64,000 nt of DNA, taken from Mycolicibacterium sp. YH-1. Lineage in GTDB: Bacteria > Actinomycetota > Actinomycetes > Mycobacteriales > Mycobacteriaceae. Position 1 is the first letter of the stretch, and every line of letters starts with the position of its first letter. The notes under the pieces are model-generated. The model was not told the DNA's origin, did no database searches, and saw only the letters and a program-made list of their open reading frames with translations. Shown piece by piece: positions 1 to 9,451 of this stretch. Location: the NCBI RefSeq assembly GCF_022557175.1, contig NZ_CP092915.1, forward strand, positions 3,038,001 to 3,102,000. Direction: 5' to 3'. The position numbers and the translations under genes are program-made.

Positions 1-1
1 C

Positions 2-1085
<1,084 letters not shown>

Positions 1086-1089
<4 letters not shown>

Positions 1090-1709
1090 CCAAGAGATCT
1101 GTGGTGGTGCTGGACTACGGGTCGGGCAACCTCCGCTCGGCCCAGCGCGCCCTTGAGCGGGTCGGTGCCGACGTCGAGGTCACGGCCGATCCGGCCGCCG
1201 CGGCGGCAGCCGACGGCCTCGTGGTGCCCGGCGTCGGCGCGTACGAGGCGTGCATGACCGGGCTGCGCGCGGTCGGGGGAGACGACATCATCGCCGACCG
1301 CCTGGCCAACGACCGGCCCGTGCTCGGTGTGTGCGTGGGGATGCAGATCCTGTTCGCCCGTGGCGTCGAGTTCGGCGTCGAGTCGGTGGGCTGCGGTCGG
1401 TGGCCCGGATCGGTCGTGCGCCTGGACGCGCCGGTGGTTCCGCACATGGGGTGGAATGTGGTGGAGCCGCCCGAGACGACCCGACTGTTCGCCGGAATCG
1501 ACCCCGCGACCAGGTTCTACTTCGTGCACTCCTACGCCGCGCAGGCCTGGGAGGGCGACCCGACGGCCAAGCTGACCTGGGCGACGCACCACGTGCCGTT
1601 CCTGGCCGCGGTGGAGGACGGCCCGCTTTGGGCCACGCAGTTCCATCCGGAGAAGAGCGGTGATGCCGGAGCGGCCCTGCTGACCAATTGGCTCAAGGAA
1701 CTAGGGTGA
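1086..1709 (+). CDS. hisH: Imidazole glycerol phosphate synthase, glutaminase subunit
   Basis: Class I glutamine amidotransferase that hydrolyses glutamine and passes ammonia to HisF. The 207-residue protein starts at the GTG overlapping the hisB stop; a longer in-frame extension reaching into hisB has no family support. The nucleophile is Cys83 in [10 protein letters not shown], and the His/Glu pair of the triad is in QFHPEKSG near the C-terminus. The N-terminal [12 protein letters not shown] is the family signature. It is separated from its partner hisF by hisA and impA, as in other mycobacteria. Confidence 0.96.
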
Positions 1710-1715
1710 TCTGAC

Positions 1716-2474
1716 GTGCCTGTAAAGACTCCACTCATTCTGCTGCCCGCCGTCGACGTCGTGGACGGAAAGGCCGTCCGCCTCGTCCAGGGGCAGGCCG
1801 GTAGCGAGACCGACTACGGCTCCGCGCTCGACGCCGCCCTTGGCTGGCAGCGCGACGGGGCCGAATGGATCCACCTCGTCGACCTCGACGCCGCCTTCGG
1901 TCGCGGGTCGAACCGCGAACTTCTCGCCGACGTGATCGGCAAGCTCGATGTCGCCGTGGAACTCTCCGGTGGCATCCGCGACGACGAGTCGCTGGACGCG
2001 GCGCTGGCCACCGGCTGCGCCAGGATCAACCTCGGCACGGCCGCACTCGAGAATCCGCAGTGGTGCGCTCGGGTCATCGCCGAACACGGCGAGAAGGTCG
2101 CCGTCGGCCTCGACGTCAAGCTCGACCCCGCAGCGCCCGAGGGCGGCTACCGGCTTCGCGGACGTGGCTGGGAGACCGACGGCGGAGACCTGTGGGAGGT
2201 ACTGGAACGCCTTGACCGCGAGGGGTGCTCGCGTTTCGTCGTCACCGACGTGACCAAGGACGGCACCCTCAACGGGCCCAACCTGGAACTGCTGGCGGGT
2301 GTCGCAGAGCGCACCGGCGTGCCCGTCATCGCCTCCGGTGGAGTGTCGAGCATCGAGGATCTGGAGGCGATCGCCACCCTCACCGACCGTGGTGTTGAGG
2401 GCGCCATCGTCGGCAAGGCGCTGTACGCCGGTCGGTTCACATTGCCGCAGGCGCTGTCCGCGGTAAGTCGGTAG
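1716..2474 (+). CDS. priA: Phosphoribosyl isomerase HisA/PriA
   Basis: TIM-barrel isomerase of histidine synthesis, converting ProFAR to PRFAR. In actinobacteria the orthologue PriA is bifunctional and also does the TrpF step of tryptophan synthesis. The 252-residue protein has the paired catalytic aspartates in [10 protein letters not shown] (Asp14) and [13 protein letters not shown], and the phosphate-binding loops ELSGGIRD and VIASGGVSS. The GTG start follows the hisH stop by 6 bp. No trpF is present in the trp block downstream in this window, which agrees with PriA serving both pathways, but the rest of the genome is not visible. Bifunctionality is inferred from family knowledge. Confidence 0.93.
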   Translation: MPVKTPLILLPAVDVVDGKAVRLVQGQAGSETDYGSALDAALGWQRDGAEWIHLVDLDAAFGRGSNRELLADVIGKLDVAVELSGGIRDDESLDAALATGCARINLGTAALENPQWCARVIAEHGEKVAVGLDVKLDPAAPEGGYRLRGRGWETDGGDLWEVLERLDREGCSRFVVTDVTKDGTLNGPNLELLAGVAERTGVPVIASGGVSSIEDLEAIATLTDRGVEGAIVGKALYAGRFTLPQALSAVSR

Positions 2475-2483
2475 GCGATCACC

Positions 2484-3302
2484 ATGGCGCTCGACGAACC
2501 TGACCTCGACGCGTTGGTCGTCGCGGCGACGGCGATCCTCGACGAGGCGGCCAAGCCGTTTCTCGCCGGGCATCGCGCACAGTCCGCAGTCCGTAAGCAG
2601 GGCAACGATTTCGCCACTGAGGTGGACCTGGCGATCGAACGCCAGGTGGTGGAGGCGTTGGAGTCCGCGACGGGTATCGGCGTCCATGGCGAGGAGTTCG
2701 GCGGCGCGCCCATCGACTCGGACATGGTGTGGGTGCTCGACCCCATCGATGGCACCTTCAACTATGCCGCCGGGTCACCGATGGCCGCCATCCTGCTGGG
2801 CCTGCTCTCGCGGGGAAAGCCAGTGGCGGGCCTGACCTGGCTTCCGTTCACGGGTAACCGCTACACCGCGACGATCGGTGGACCGCTGCGGGACAATGGG
2901 AAACCGCTGCCCGCTCTGGTCCCCAGCCCCCTCGCCGATTCCATCGTCGGCATCCAGACCTTCAACATCGACTCCCGCGGCCGTTTCCCCGGCCGCTATC
3001 GCGTTGAGGTGCTGGGGAACCTGAGCCGGGAGTGCTCGCGGGTGCGCATGCACGGCGCGACAGGTGTCGACCTGGCCTACGTTGCGTCCGGTGTGCTGGC
3101 TGCGGCCATCAGTTTCGGGTACCACATCTGGGATCACGCCGCTGGTGTGGCGCTGGTGCGCGCCGCCGGGGGCATCGTCACCGACCTGGCCGGCGAACCG
3201 TGGACGCCGGAATCGAAATCGGCGCTAGCCGCGGCTCCGGGTGTCCACGAGCGCATGCTCGAGATCGTGGCATCGGCGGGCGCCCCGGAGGACTACCTGT
3301 GA
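2484..3302 (+). CDS. impA: Inositol monophosphatase family phosphatase
   Basis: Mg2+-dependent phosphatase of the inositol monophosphatase superfamily. The 272-residue protein shows the family's metal-binding motifs in order: [17 protein letters not shown] and [15 protein letters not shown]. It lies between hisA and hisF, the position of impA in M. tuberculosis. Its start is 9 bp after hisA, and its stop overlaps the hisF GTG by 4 bp. The substrate could be an inositol phosphate or histidinol phosphate; sequence alone does not separate these. Co-transcription with his genes is likely from the spacing. Confidence 0.88.
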   Translation: MALDEPDLDALVVAATAILDEAAKPFLAGHRAQSAVRKQGNDFATEVDLAIERQVVEALESATGIGVHGEEFGGAPIDSDMVWVLDPIDGTFNYAAGSPMAAILLGLLSRGKPVAGLTWLPFTGNRYTATIGGPLRDNGKPLPALVPSPLADSIVGIQTFNIDSRGRFPGRYRVEVLGNLSRECSRVRMHGATGVDLAYVASGVLAAAISFGYHIWDHAAGVALVRAAGGIVTDLAGEPWTPESKSALAAAPGVHERMLEIVASAGAPEDYL

Positions 3303-4084
3303 ACCACCACGAGGGCCTGGCCGTGCGCGTCATCCCGTGCCTGGACGTCGACGACGGTCGGGTGGTCAAGGGTGTCAACTTCGAGAACCTGCGTGATGCA
3401 GGCGATCCCGTCGAACTCGCCGCAGTCTATGACGCCGAGGGCGCCGACGAACTGACGTTCCTCGATGTCACCGCGTCCTCGTCGGGCCGGACCACCATGC
3501 TGGACGTGGTCCGTCGCACCGCCGAACAGGTCTTCATCCCGCTCACAGTCGGCGGGGGCGTGCGGTCGGTGGCCGACGTCGACGTTCTACTGCGCGCGGG
3601 CGCGGACAAGGTGTCGGTCAACACCGCGGCCATCGCGCGTCCCGAACTGCTCGCCGAGCTGTCGCGACACTTCGGCTCGCAGTGCATAGTGCTGTCCGTC
3701 GATGCGCGCACGGTGCCAGACGGCGCCGAGCCGACACCGTCGGGCTGGGAGGTCACGACACACGGTGGACGTCGTGGCACTGGCCTCGACGCGGTCGAAT
3801 GGGCCAGGCGGGGAGCTGAGCTCGGCGTCGGCGAGATCCTGCTCAACTCCATGGACGCCGACGGGACCAAGGCGGGTTTCGACCTCGACATGCTGCGTGC
3901 GGTCAGGGCAGCGGTGACGGTGCCCGTGATCGCCAGCGGCGGCGCGGGCGCGGTCGAGCACTTCGCCCCGGCCGTTGACGCCGGCGCCGATGCGGTGTTG
4001 GCCGCCAGCGTGTTTCACTTCGGCGAGCTGACGATCGGTCAGGTCAAGGCGGCGATGGCCGAGGACGGGATCGTGGTCCGATGA
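3299..4084 (+). CDS. hisF: Imidazole glycerol phosphate synthase, cyclase subunit
   Basis: TIM-barrel cyclase that uses ammonia from HisH to make imidazole-glycerol phosphate and AICAR. The 261-residue protein begins at the GTG overlapping the impA stop; a second in-frame GTG at 3323 lies immediately before the conserved [11 protein letters not shown] and is an alternative start. The first catalytic aspartate is in [15 protein letters not shown] and the second in VLSVDARTV. Phosphate loops [10 protein letters not shown] and [10 protein letters not shown] are intact. Its length matches the family. Confidence 0.96.
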   Translation: MNHHEGLAVRVIPCLDVDDGRVVKGVNFENLRDAGDPVELAAVYDAEGADELTFLDVTASSSGRTTMLDVVRRTAEQVFIPLTVGGGVRSVADVDVLLRAGADKVSVNTAAIARPELLAELSRHFGSQCIVLSVDARTVPDGAEPTPSGWEVTTHGGRRGTGLDAVEWARRGAELGVGEILLNSMDADGTKAGFDLDMLRAVRAAVTVPVIASGGAGAVEHFAPAVDAGADAVLAASVFHFGELTIGQVKAAMAEDGIVVR

Positions 4085-4096
4085 CCCTCACCGCCC

Positions 4097-4149
4097 GCGA
4101 TTTCGGCGCGCTGAGGAGCGGTGAGCGCTCCAAACCGCACCGAAATCGC
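4097..4149. repeat. Intergenic inverted repeat between hisF and hisI
   Basis: The hisF-hisI gap contains a nested palindrome. The outer arms GCGATTTCGG (4097-4106) and CCGAAATCGC (4140-4149) are perfect 10-bp complements. Inside, GGAGCG (4115-4120) and CGCTCC (4126-4131) form a second stem. There is no T-tract. It could fold as a cruciform or RNA hairpin between two his genes, or be a dispersed mycobacterial intergenic repeat. Both readings are inference. Confidence 0.6.
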
Positions 4150-4171
4150 TCAGGATGGATGGGGGAGTGAG

Positions 4172-4519
4172 ATGAGCCTGGATCCGGCGATCGCGGCGCG
4201 GCTCAAACGCGACGCCAACGGCCTGTTCGCCGCCGTCGCGCAGGAACGCTCCACCGGGCAGGTGCTCATGATGGCGTGGATGGACGACGAGGCGCTGGCC
4301 CGCACACTCGAGACCCGCAAGGGCACGTACTACTCGCGCTCGCGCGGTCAGTACTGGGTGAAGGGTGAGACTTCCGGCCACACGCAGTACGTGCACTCGG
4401 TGCGCCTGGACTGCGACGGTGACACGGTGCTGCTCGAGGTCGATCAGATCGGTGCTGCCTGCCACACCGGTGCGCACACCTGCTTCGACGCGGATCTGCT
4501 GCTCGGCCCCGAGAGCTGA
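4172..4519 (+). CDS. hisI: Phosphoribosyl-AMP cyclohydrolase
   Basis: Zn2+/Mg2+-dependent enzyme opening the purine ring of phosphoribosyl-AMP in histidine synthesis. The 115-residue protein contains [36 protein letters not shown] and the metal-ligand motif [11 protein letters not shown] chose ATG 4172, preceded by GGGGGAGTGAG, because homologues start close to this point; a GTG at 4121 in the same frame lies inside the upstream inverted repeat. No fused HisE (phosphoribosyl-ATP pyrophosphatase) domain is present, as in other mycobacteria. Confidence 0.95.
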   Translation: MSLDPAIAARLKRDANGLFAAVAQERSTGQVLMMAWMDDEALARTLETRKGTYYSRSRGQYWVKGETSGHTQYVHSVRLDCDGDTVLLEVDQIGAACHTGAHTCFDADLLLGPES

Positions 4520-5242
4520 TTATCGCGAGGTCCACTCGCCGCCGTTGACAGCGAAGACCTGCCCGGTGATCTGCCGTGCCTGGGGTGAGGCCAGGAAGGC
4601 GACCGTGTTGGCGATGTCGTCAGGGATGCCCGCCCGCTTGGTCATGGTGGCGTTGATGAGCGTCACTTTCCTGTCGTCGGTGAGGACGTCGCGGAAGAAC
4701 TCGGTGTCAGCGATGTAACCCGGTGAGACGACGTTGGCGGTGATTCCGGTCGGGCCGACCGTGCGTGCCAGATCGACGTTCCACGAGGCGATCGCGGCCT
4801 TGGCTGCCCCGTAGGAGCCGGCACCCTTGTCTGCGGCGATCGAGCCGATCGTGATGATCGCGCCGCCTTGGCACATTGCCGGCAACAGTGCGGTGGTCGT
4901 CAGGACGGCCGACATCACGTTGGATTCGAAGTTCGACCGCCACGCGGCGGCGACGTCGTCGAGCCCGGAGGGCGCCGAGAGGTCGAAATCAGTGTTCCCA
5001 CCGGCATTGTTGACCAGCACATCGATCTCGCCCAGCTCACGGGCGAACGTCTCGACGTCAGCGGGTCGTGAGGCGTCGAAACTATGCGCCGAGACGTCCC
5101 CGTCGATCTCGGCGACCGCCTGATCCAGGACAGCACCGCGGCGGCCGGTGATGATCACGCGCGCACCGTCACCGGCGAAGCGGGCCGCGATCGCCCTTCC
5201 GATACCCGTCCCGCCGCCCGTCACTACGACCGTCTTCTGCAT
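4520..5242 (-). CDS. SDR family oxidoreductase
   Basis: Classical short-chain dehydrogenase/reductase of 240 residues, presumably using NAD(P)H; substrate unknown. The Rossmann motif TGGGTGIG lies near residues 8-15, NNAGG at about 87-91, the catalytic serine in ITIGSIA, and YGAAK carries the Tyr/Lys pair. The C-terminus GQVFAVNGGEW is typical. The start at 5242 is preceded by a strong AGGAGG site; reading further upstream would run through the divergent regulator and is rejected. It is divergent from a MarR regulator with a palindrome between them, so it is probably the regulator's target. The stop abuts hisI. Confidence 0.9.
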   Translation of the reverse strand: MQKTVVVTGGGTGIGRAIAARFAGDGARVIITGRRGAVLDQAVAEIDGDVSAHSFDASRPADVETFARELGEIDVLVNNAGGNTDFDLSAPSGLDDVAAAWRSNFESNVMSAVLTTTALLPAMCQGGAIITIGSIAADKGAGSYGAAKAAIASWNVDLARTVGPTGITANVVSPGYIADTEFFRDVLTDDRKVTLINATMTKRAGIPDDIANTVAFLASPQARQITGQVFAVNGGEWTSR

Positions 5243-5263
5243 GAGCTCTCCTCCTGATATATG

Positions 5264-5277
5264 GTTTAGACCTAAAC
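5264..5277. promoter_or_regulatory. Palindromic operator candidate for MarR regulator
   Basis: GTTTAG-AC-CTAAAC is a 6+2+6 inverted repeat in the 61-bp gap between the divergent SDR and MarR genes. MarR proteins usually bind short AT-rich palindromes in such divergent promoters, so this is the likely autoregulatory operator. Binding is inferred. Confidence 0.6.
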
Positions 5278-5303
5278 GTACACCCTGATCTGAGAGGTCT
5301 GCG

Positions 5304-5843
5304 ATGGAGCTGGATCCTGAGGACTCGGTGGACGCGATCGCGCTGGCATGGCTGCGTGAGCGCCCGCAGACCCCAGTCGACTCGATTGGAATCGTCACCC
5401 GCCTATGGCATGCCGCCAAACTCTTGGGCGATGACCGGGCCCGACTCCTGCGTGAGGCTGGCGCCGACGCGGCGACGTTGGACCTGCTGTCCACGCTGCG
5501 CCGCAGCGGGCCGCCGTATCGACTCACCACTCGAGAACTCGCCGACGCTGCACTCATCACTGCCGGTGCCATCACGCAGCGCGTTGATCGAGCCGAACGA
5601 CAGGGTTTGGTGACGCGCTCAGCCCAGGGCGAGGGATCACGTCGCGTCGATGTCGAACTCACCGACCTCGGGCACGCCACCGTTGAACGACTCGTGGACG
5701 CCGTGCTGGAGCGAGAACTCGCCTTGCTCGACGGGATTCCCGCTGACGAGTTCGAGCAACTCAGCGGTCTTCTGCGCCAACTCCTCAGCGCGCTGCACAC
5801 ATCGCTGGGCGACCGCCGTCCGGGCCACGTGGGCGAACCGTAG
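5304..5843 (+). CDS. MarR family transcriptional regulator
   Basis: Winged-helix regulator of 179 residues. The central region runs LSTLRRSGPPYRLTTRELAD, ALITAGAITQRVDRAERQGL and the wing VTRSAQGEGSRRVDVELTDLG, a standard MarR helix-turn-helix and wing order. The N-terminal and C-terminal helices would form the dimer interface. The ATG follows a GAGAGGTCTGCG purine-rich site. It probably represses the divergent SDR and itself through the palindrome at 5264. The ligand is unknown. Confidence 0.9.
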   Translation: MELDPEDSVDAIALAWLRERPQTPVDSIGIVTRLWHAAKLLGDDRARLLREAGADAATLDLLSTLRRSGPPYRLTTRELADAALITAGAITQRVDRAERQGLVTRSAQGEGSRRVDVELTDLGHATVERLVDAVLERELALLDGIPADEFEQLSGLLRQLLSALHTSLGDRRPGHVGEP

Positions 5844-5851
5844 GAGTCCCG

Positions 5852-7261
5852 TCACGCTGTCACCGCTTCCACTGGGCGGAGCAATACGGCGCTGATCGCA
5901 CCGCCACAGAGTGCGACGGCGCCGCAGGCGATCAGCGCAGTGACCACGCCGCCGGTCGTGCTGCCGCTCACGTGGGCGGTCTGGCTGAGGGCGCCGCATA
6001 GTGCGATGCCGATGGTCAGCCCGAGTTGGCGGGCGGCATTGGCTGCCGCGGCGGCAGTTCCCGCACGCGCTGGCGGCACCGATGGCGCGGCCACCGCAGG
6101 CAGGACGGGGGACACGATGCCAGCACCAATGCCCGTCACCGCAAGCATGGCGATCACGGTCGTCCAGTCCGGCCACACCAAAAGGGTGGCGCCGGTGAGA
6201 CATGCCAGGCCCGTCAGCAGCGTTCCTCCGCCGAGCACCCAGCTGCGGGGTGCGTCGTGCAGCCGAGCGCTGACCATCAGCGACACCAGGATGAAGGCAA
6301 CGAGCTGAATGGTGAGGACTAAGGCGGCCCGCAGTGGGCTCATCGCCTGCTCGGTCTGCAGCCACCGCGCCAGCACCGGCAGTGCCGCGAAAGCAGCGAA
6401 GTAGTAGGCGAATCCGACGAGGAGAACGGCTGTGAACTCGCGAGTGGCGAACAGGCTCGGGGGCATCGCCGGGTGGACAGCGCGGCGTTGGGACGGGACG
6501 AACGAACAGATCGATGCCAAGGCCACCACACCGCCACCGATGGTTCCTGGTGACATCCAGCCGTTTTCACCGCCGTTGATCACGGCGTAGGTGATCCCGC
6601 CCATCGCCGTGGCGACGAGCGTTGTTCCCAGGACGTCCACGCGTACTCGGCGTGGGCGCTCCCGCGCCAACGAGATCGAACCGATCGCCACGGCGAGCGC
6701 GCACACCGGCAAGGCCCCGAGAAACAGCCAACGCCACGAGACGAATTGTGTGACGGCGCCGCCCGCGATGGTGCCGACGGTGCTGCCGGCGCCGGCGACC
6801 GCACCCCACACCGCGAACGCGATCCCGCGGGTGCGCCCCGGGTAACACTGCGTCAGCAGCGGTACGGCGGTGGCGAAAATCGCCGCGCCACCGACGCCTT
6901 GAGCCGCCCGCGCCACAACGAGCATGCCGCCTGACGTTGCCACCGCACACGCCACCGACGCCGCACAGAACGCGACAAGGCCGGTCAGGAAGAGCCGCCG
7001 GTGACCGAGGCGGTCTCCAAGAGTCCCCATGGCCAACACGAGAGCCGCCAGCCCGAGGGTGTAGACGTCGATGATCCACTGGGATAACGCGAATCCGGCG
7101 CCGAGGTCGTCAGCGATGGTTGCGGCGCTGACCGTCACGATGGTGGTGTAGGCAAGCAACACGAATGTCGCCAGACAACACGCCAGCAGCGGACGCCAAT
7201 CGGTGGGCTCGCTAGCGGCGATGCGTGCAGCACCAACGGATTCGTGGGGGTTCGACGGCAT
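5852..7261 (-). CDS. MFS transporter, DHA2/EmrB-type
   Basis: A 469-residue membrane protein, with hydrophobic segments consistent with the 14-helix drug:proton antiporter-2 family. The segment after helix 2 carries GTLGDRLGHRRLF, the loop 2-3 motif A of MFS carriers, and the helix-5 region has GAVAGAGSTVGTIAGG, resembling the antiporter motif C. The N-terminal about 25 residues are cytosolic. It is divergent from a CGNR zinc-finger gene with only 25 bp between the starts, so the two promoters overlap. A role in export of a small toxic compound is likely, substrate unknown. Confidence 0.88.
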   Translation of the reverse strand: MPSNPHESVGAARIAASEPTDWRPLLACCLATFVLLAYTTIVTVSAATIADDLGAGFALSQWIIDVYTLGLAALVLAMGTLGDRLGHRRLFLTGLVAFCAASVACAVATSGGMLVVARAAQGVGGAAIFATAVPLLTQCYPGRTRGIAFAVWGAVAGAGSTVGTIAGGAVTQFVSWRWLFLGALPVCALAVAIGSISLARERPRRVRVDVLGTTLVATAMGGITYAVINGGENGWMSPGTIGGGVVALASICSFVPSQRRAVHPAMPPSLFATREFTAVLLVGFAYYFAAFAALPVLARWLQTEQAMSPLRAALVLTIQLVAFILVSLMVSARLHDAPRSWVLGGGTLLTGLACLTGATLLVWPDWTTVIAMLAVTGIGAGIVSPVLPAVAAPSVPPARAGTAAAAANAARQLGLTIGIALCGALSQTAHVSGSTTGGVVTALIACGAVALCGGAISAVLLRPVEAVTA

Positions 7262-7272
7262 GACGCCACGGT

Positions 7273-7307
7273 GATGTAATGACCTTGTGCGTGTAAACCC
7301 TTACATC
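7273..7307. promoter_or_regulatory. Inverted repeat over the MFS/CGNR divergent start region
   Basis: GATGTAA (7273-7279) and TTACATC (7301-7307) are perfect 7-bp inverted arms with a 21-bp spacer. They flank the GTG start of the CGNR gene and sit within 50 bp of the MFS ATG. The position fits an operator controlling both genes; the binding protein is unknown, and the CGNR protein is one candidate. Confidence 0.4.
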
Positions 7308-7808
7308 GAGCCGCTGCTGCAGAACGTGACCGATTTGCTCAATCGACCCGCGTCGACGCCGGCCGACCTGGAGGACCGATGGACCTCACGGGGCATGCCT
7401 GTGCAACGTCACGCCACCACCGACGACCTACGAGGGGTGCGCGAGTTCCTACTCGGGTGGGAGGACGTCGTCGACGCCGGCACCGAACAAGAGCGGGTGA
7501 GAGTGCTCAACGACCTGCTGGATCGCTTCACCGCGAGCCCGTCCATCACCGACCACGACGGCAGCGGCTGGCACCTGCACTACCGCGACCCGGACGCGGG
7601 TTTCGCGGCGACCCTTGCCGGTGCCACCACCGCTGCCGCCGCCCAATACCTCACTGATCGGGGGATGCATCGCATCCGCCGGTGCGCGCGCACGGACTGC
7701 GCCAACGCCCTGGTCGACTTCAGTCGGCCAGGCACGCAGAGGTACTGCAGCCACAGCTGCGCCAACCGCGACGCCGTCCGCCGACACCGCGCTGCGTCGT
7801 CACGCTGA
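7287..7808 (+). CDS. CGNR zinc-finger / ABATE-domain protein, putative regulator
   Basis: A 173-residue protein of the stress-response-type CGNR family found widely in actinobacteria. The N-terminal part (residues 1-125) resembles the ABATE domain. The C-terminal part is the CGNR zinc finger with RRCARTDCANALVDFS and RYCSHSCANRDAVRRHR: four cysteines in two pairs followed by a basic helix. Such proteins are thought to bind DNA. The GTG at 7287 has no clear Shine-Dalgarno sequence and may be read from a leaderless transcript. Being divergent from an efflux pump, it probably controls that pump. Confidence 0.85.
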   Translation: MRVNPYIEPLLQNVTDLLNRPASTPADLEDRWTSRGMPVQRHATTDDLRGVREFLLGWEDVVDAGTEQERVRVLNDLLDRFTASPSITDHDGSGWHLHYRDPDAGFAATLAGATTAAAAQYLTDRGMHRIRRCARTDCANALVDFSRPGTQRYCSHSCANRDAVRRHRAASSR

Positions 7809-7824
7809 CCTGCCGGCTGGCGGG

Positions 7825-8622
7825 TCAGACCCCGAAGCGGCTGGCCTTGGCGCGGGCTGTCCACCTGCCGTCGGAGAAGCCGACCTGCACGGGGTGATCG
7901 AACGCCGCGCTGACGTTATCGGTGGTGACGACGTCGTGGGCGGCCCCCGCCGCCACGGTGCGACCCTCGGCGATCAGCAGTGCGTGCGTCGTTGTGGTCG
8001 GCAGCTCCTCGAGGTGATGGGTGACCAGGATGGACGCCACGTCGGGGTGCGTCTGATCCAGCGAGTCCATCGTCTCCAGAAGCTGTTCGCGGGCAGCGAC
8101 ATCGAGACCGGTGGTCGGCTCGTCGAGTAGCAGCAGTCGAGGCTCCGAGATCAGCGCCCGGGCGATCAGTGTGCGTCCCCGTTCGCCCTGGGACAGGGTC
8201 GGCCATCGGTCATCGGCCTTGTGCGCCAGGCCGACTGAGGCGAGCATGGCGTCGGCGCGGTCGAGTTCGTCGGGGCTGGGCGTCCAGCGCATCGGCAGGT
8301 CGATCGTCGCGGTGATGCCGGTCAACGCGACCTCACGGATCGTCAGCGAGGACTGCAGTCGATGACGCGGATTCACGTGCCCGATGGAGTGCCGCAGCTG
8401 GGCCAACTCCACGTGGCCCATCTGCTCGCCCAGCACCCGCACCATGCCCGACGTCGGAAACACCACGGCCGCACAGAATCCCAGCAGCGTGCTCTTTCCC
8501 GCGCCGTTGGGGCCGAGCAGCGCCCAGTGCTCGCCGGCGCCCACGGTGAGTGAGATGCCGCCGATGATCTGCTTGCCGTCGCGGCGGAATGTGACATCGG
8601 TCAGCTCGAGAACCGCGTTCAC
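7825..8622 (-). CDS. ABC transporter ATP-binding protein (orphan)
   Basis: A 265-residue single nucleotide-binding domain. Walker A is GPNGAGKST near residues 38-46, the signature is LSQGERGR, Walker B is RLLLLDEPTT, and the H-loop is in VTHHLEELP. The start is the GTG overlapping the TGA of the FadR-type gene by 4 bp, so the two are coupled. A longer reading into that gene is rejected. No permease lies beside it, so the transported substrate cannot be named; it may act with a membrane partner elsewhere or in a non-transport role. Confidence 0.87.
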   Translation of the reverse strand: MNAVLELTDVTFRRDGKQIIGGISLTVGAGEHWALLGPNGAGKSTLLGFCAAVVFPTSGMVRVLGEQMGHVELAQLRHSIGHVNPRHRLQSSLTIREVALTGITATIDLPMRWTPSPDELDRADAMLASVGLAHKADDRWPTLSQGERGRTLIARALISEPRLLLLDEPTTGLDVAAREQLLETMDSLDQTHPDVASILVTHHLEELPTTTTHALLIAEGRTVAAGAAHDVVTTDNVSAAFDHPVQVGFSDGRWTARAKASRFGV

Positions 8623-9290
8623 GAAAAGCCCTCCTTCAGCTTGGTCAGATGAGTTCTGCTCGACGCCGCTGCGGCAGTGGGGTTGCGGGCGATGATCGAG
8701 TCGGCCAGCTGCTGATGCAGGGCGTGGTCGCACGGCTCTGACTCGATCGGTCGAATCTTGAGCATGTCGATCATCGCCAGCCGCAGCCGCGGCAGGAACG
8801 CGTCGAACAATTGGATCAGCACATCGTTGTGGGCCGCGGAGATCACGGCGCGGTGAAACGCCATATCGGCGTCCACGTGGTCGGATACCGACTGGCCGAG
8901 TGCGCCGCGGGCGGCCAGGGTGCGGCGTATCGCGCGCAGATCGGCGGGGGTCCGTCGGGTCGCAGCCAGCGCCGCAGCCTCGGCCTCGATCGCGATACGG
9001 GCCTCGATCACTGAGGCGATGGTTGACCGCCGCAGCACGGTGTCCCAGTCCTCGGCGGCATCCAGCGCTGTGACGAAAACCCCGGCGCCCTGTCGGCTGT
9101 CGAGCACGCCTCTGCCTGCGAGTTCGCGGATGGCCTCGCGCAGGGTGGAGCGGCCGACGCCGAGTTGGGCCGCCAGCGTGGTCTCGCCGGGGAGTCGATG
9201 ACCCAGCGGCCATTCCCCATCACGGATGCGGGCCAGCAGCAGCTGTGCCGTCTGCGCTGCCAGCGGATGCCGCTGTACCTGGACGATCAT
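8619..9290 (-). CDS. GntR/FadR family transcriptional regulator
   Basis: A 223-residue regulator. The N-terminal winged helix contains GHRLPGETTLAAQLGVGRSTLREAIRE in two halves (LPGETTLAAQLGV, GRSTLREAIRELAGRGVL), then RQGAGVFV. The C-terminal all-helical FCD ligand domain carries DMAFHRAVISAAHN and a later histidine (HALHQQ), residues that often bind a metal and a carboxylate. I chose ATG 9290 because the next upstream stretch runs into the leuA leader on the other strand. It is divergent from leuA and coupled to the ABC ATPase; it may respond to a carboxylic acid related to leucine metabolism, which is speculation. Confidence 0.87.
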   Translation of the reverse strand: MIVQVQRHPLAAQTAQLLLARIRDGEWPLGHRLPGETTLAAQLGVGRSTLREAIRELAGRGVLDSRQGAGVFVTALDAAEDWDTVLRRSTIASVIEARIAIEAEAAALAATRRTPADLRAIRRTLAARGALGQSVSDHVDADMAFHRAVISAAHNDVLIQLFDAFLPRLRLAMIDMLKIRPIESEPCDHALHQQLADSIIARNPTAAAASSRTHLTKLKEGFS

Positions 9291-9336
9291 GCCCACCACT
9301 CTACTTGTCTGAGGAGTTGTGTATAGTTCGGGCATC

Positions 9337-9378
9337 ATGACGCGCTTCCTCCTGCTTAGTCGCCGCAGCAGGGCCTGA
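9337..9378 (+). CDS. leuL: Leucine leader peptide of leuA attenuator
   Basis: A 13-residue reading frame, [13 protein letters not shown], lies 73 bp upstream of leuA. It has three consecutive leucine codons (CTC CTG CTT) at positions 5-7 and ends at TGA 9376. A GAGGAG-like site lies about 20 nt upstream and a -10-like TATAGT at 9322-9327. The terminal codons overlap the first arm of a hairpin system. Leu-rich leader peptides upstream of leuA are known in actinobacteria such as Streptomyces and Corynebacterium, which supports ribosome-mediated attenuation by leucyl-tRNA supply. Confidence 0.8.
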   Translation: MTRFLLLSRRSRA

Positions 9379-9407
9379 CCGACCGGCCCCTGCTGTGGGG
9401 CTTTGTT
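9366..9407 (+). promoter_or_regulatory. leuA transcription attenuator
   Basis: Two mutually exclusive stems are visible. CAGCAGGGCC (9366-9375) can pair with GGCCCCTGCTG (9385-9395) with one bulged C. Alternatively GCCCC (9386-9390) pairs with GGGGC (9397-9401), followed at once by TTTGTT, giving a terminator-like hairpin. The first arm lies inside the last codons of the leader peptide, so a ribosome stalled at the Leu codons or running to the stop would change which stem forms. The mechanism is inferred from this geometry. Confidence 0.7.
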
Positions 9408-9451
9408 GCGCCGGTCGAATTCAGGCAAGAGCAGACCAGAAAGCGCACACC

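Noticed and set aside
9301..9451. T-box riboswitch before leuA
   Set aside because: The leader is too short, and no specifier loop or T-box consensus is seen; a leader peptide with Leu codons explains the structure better.
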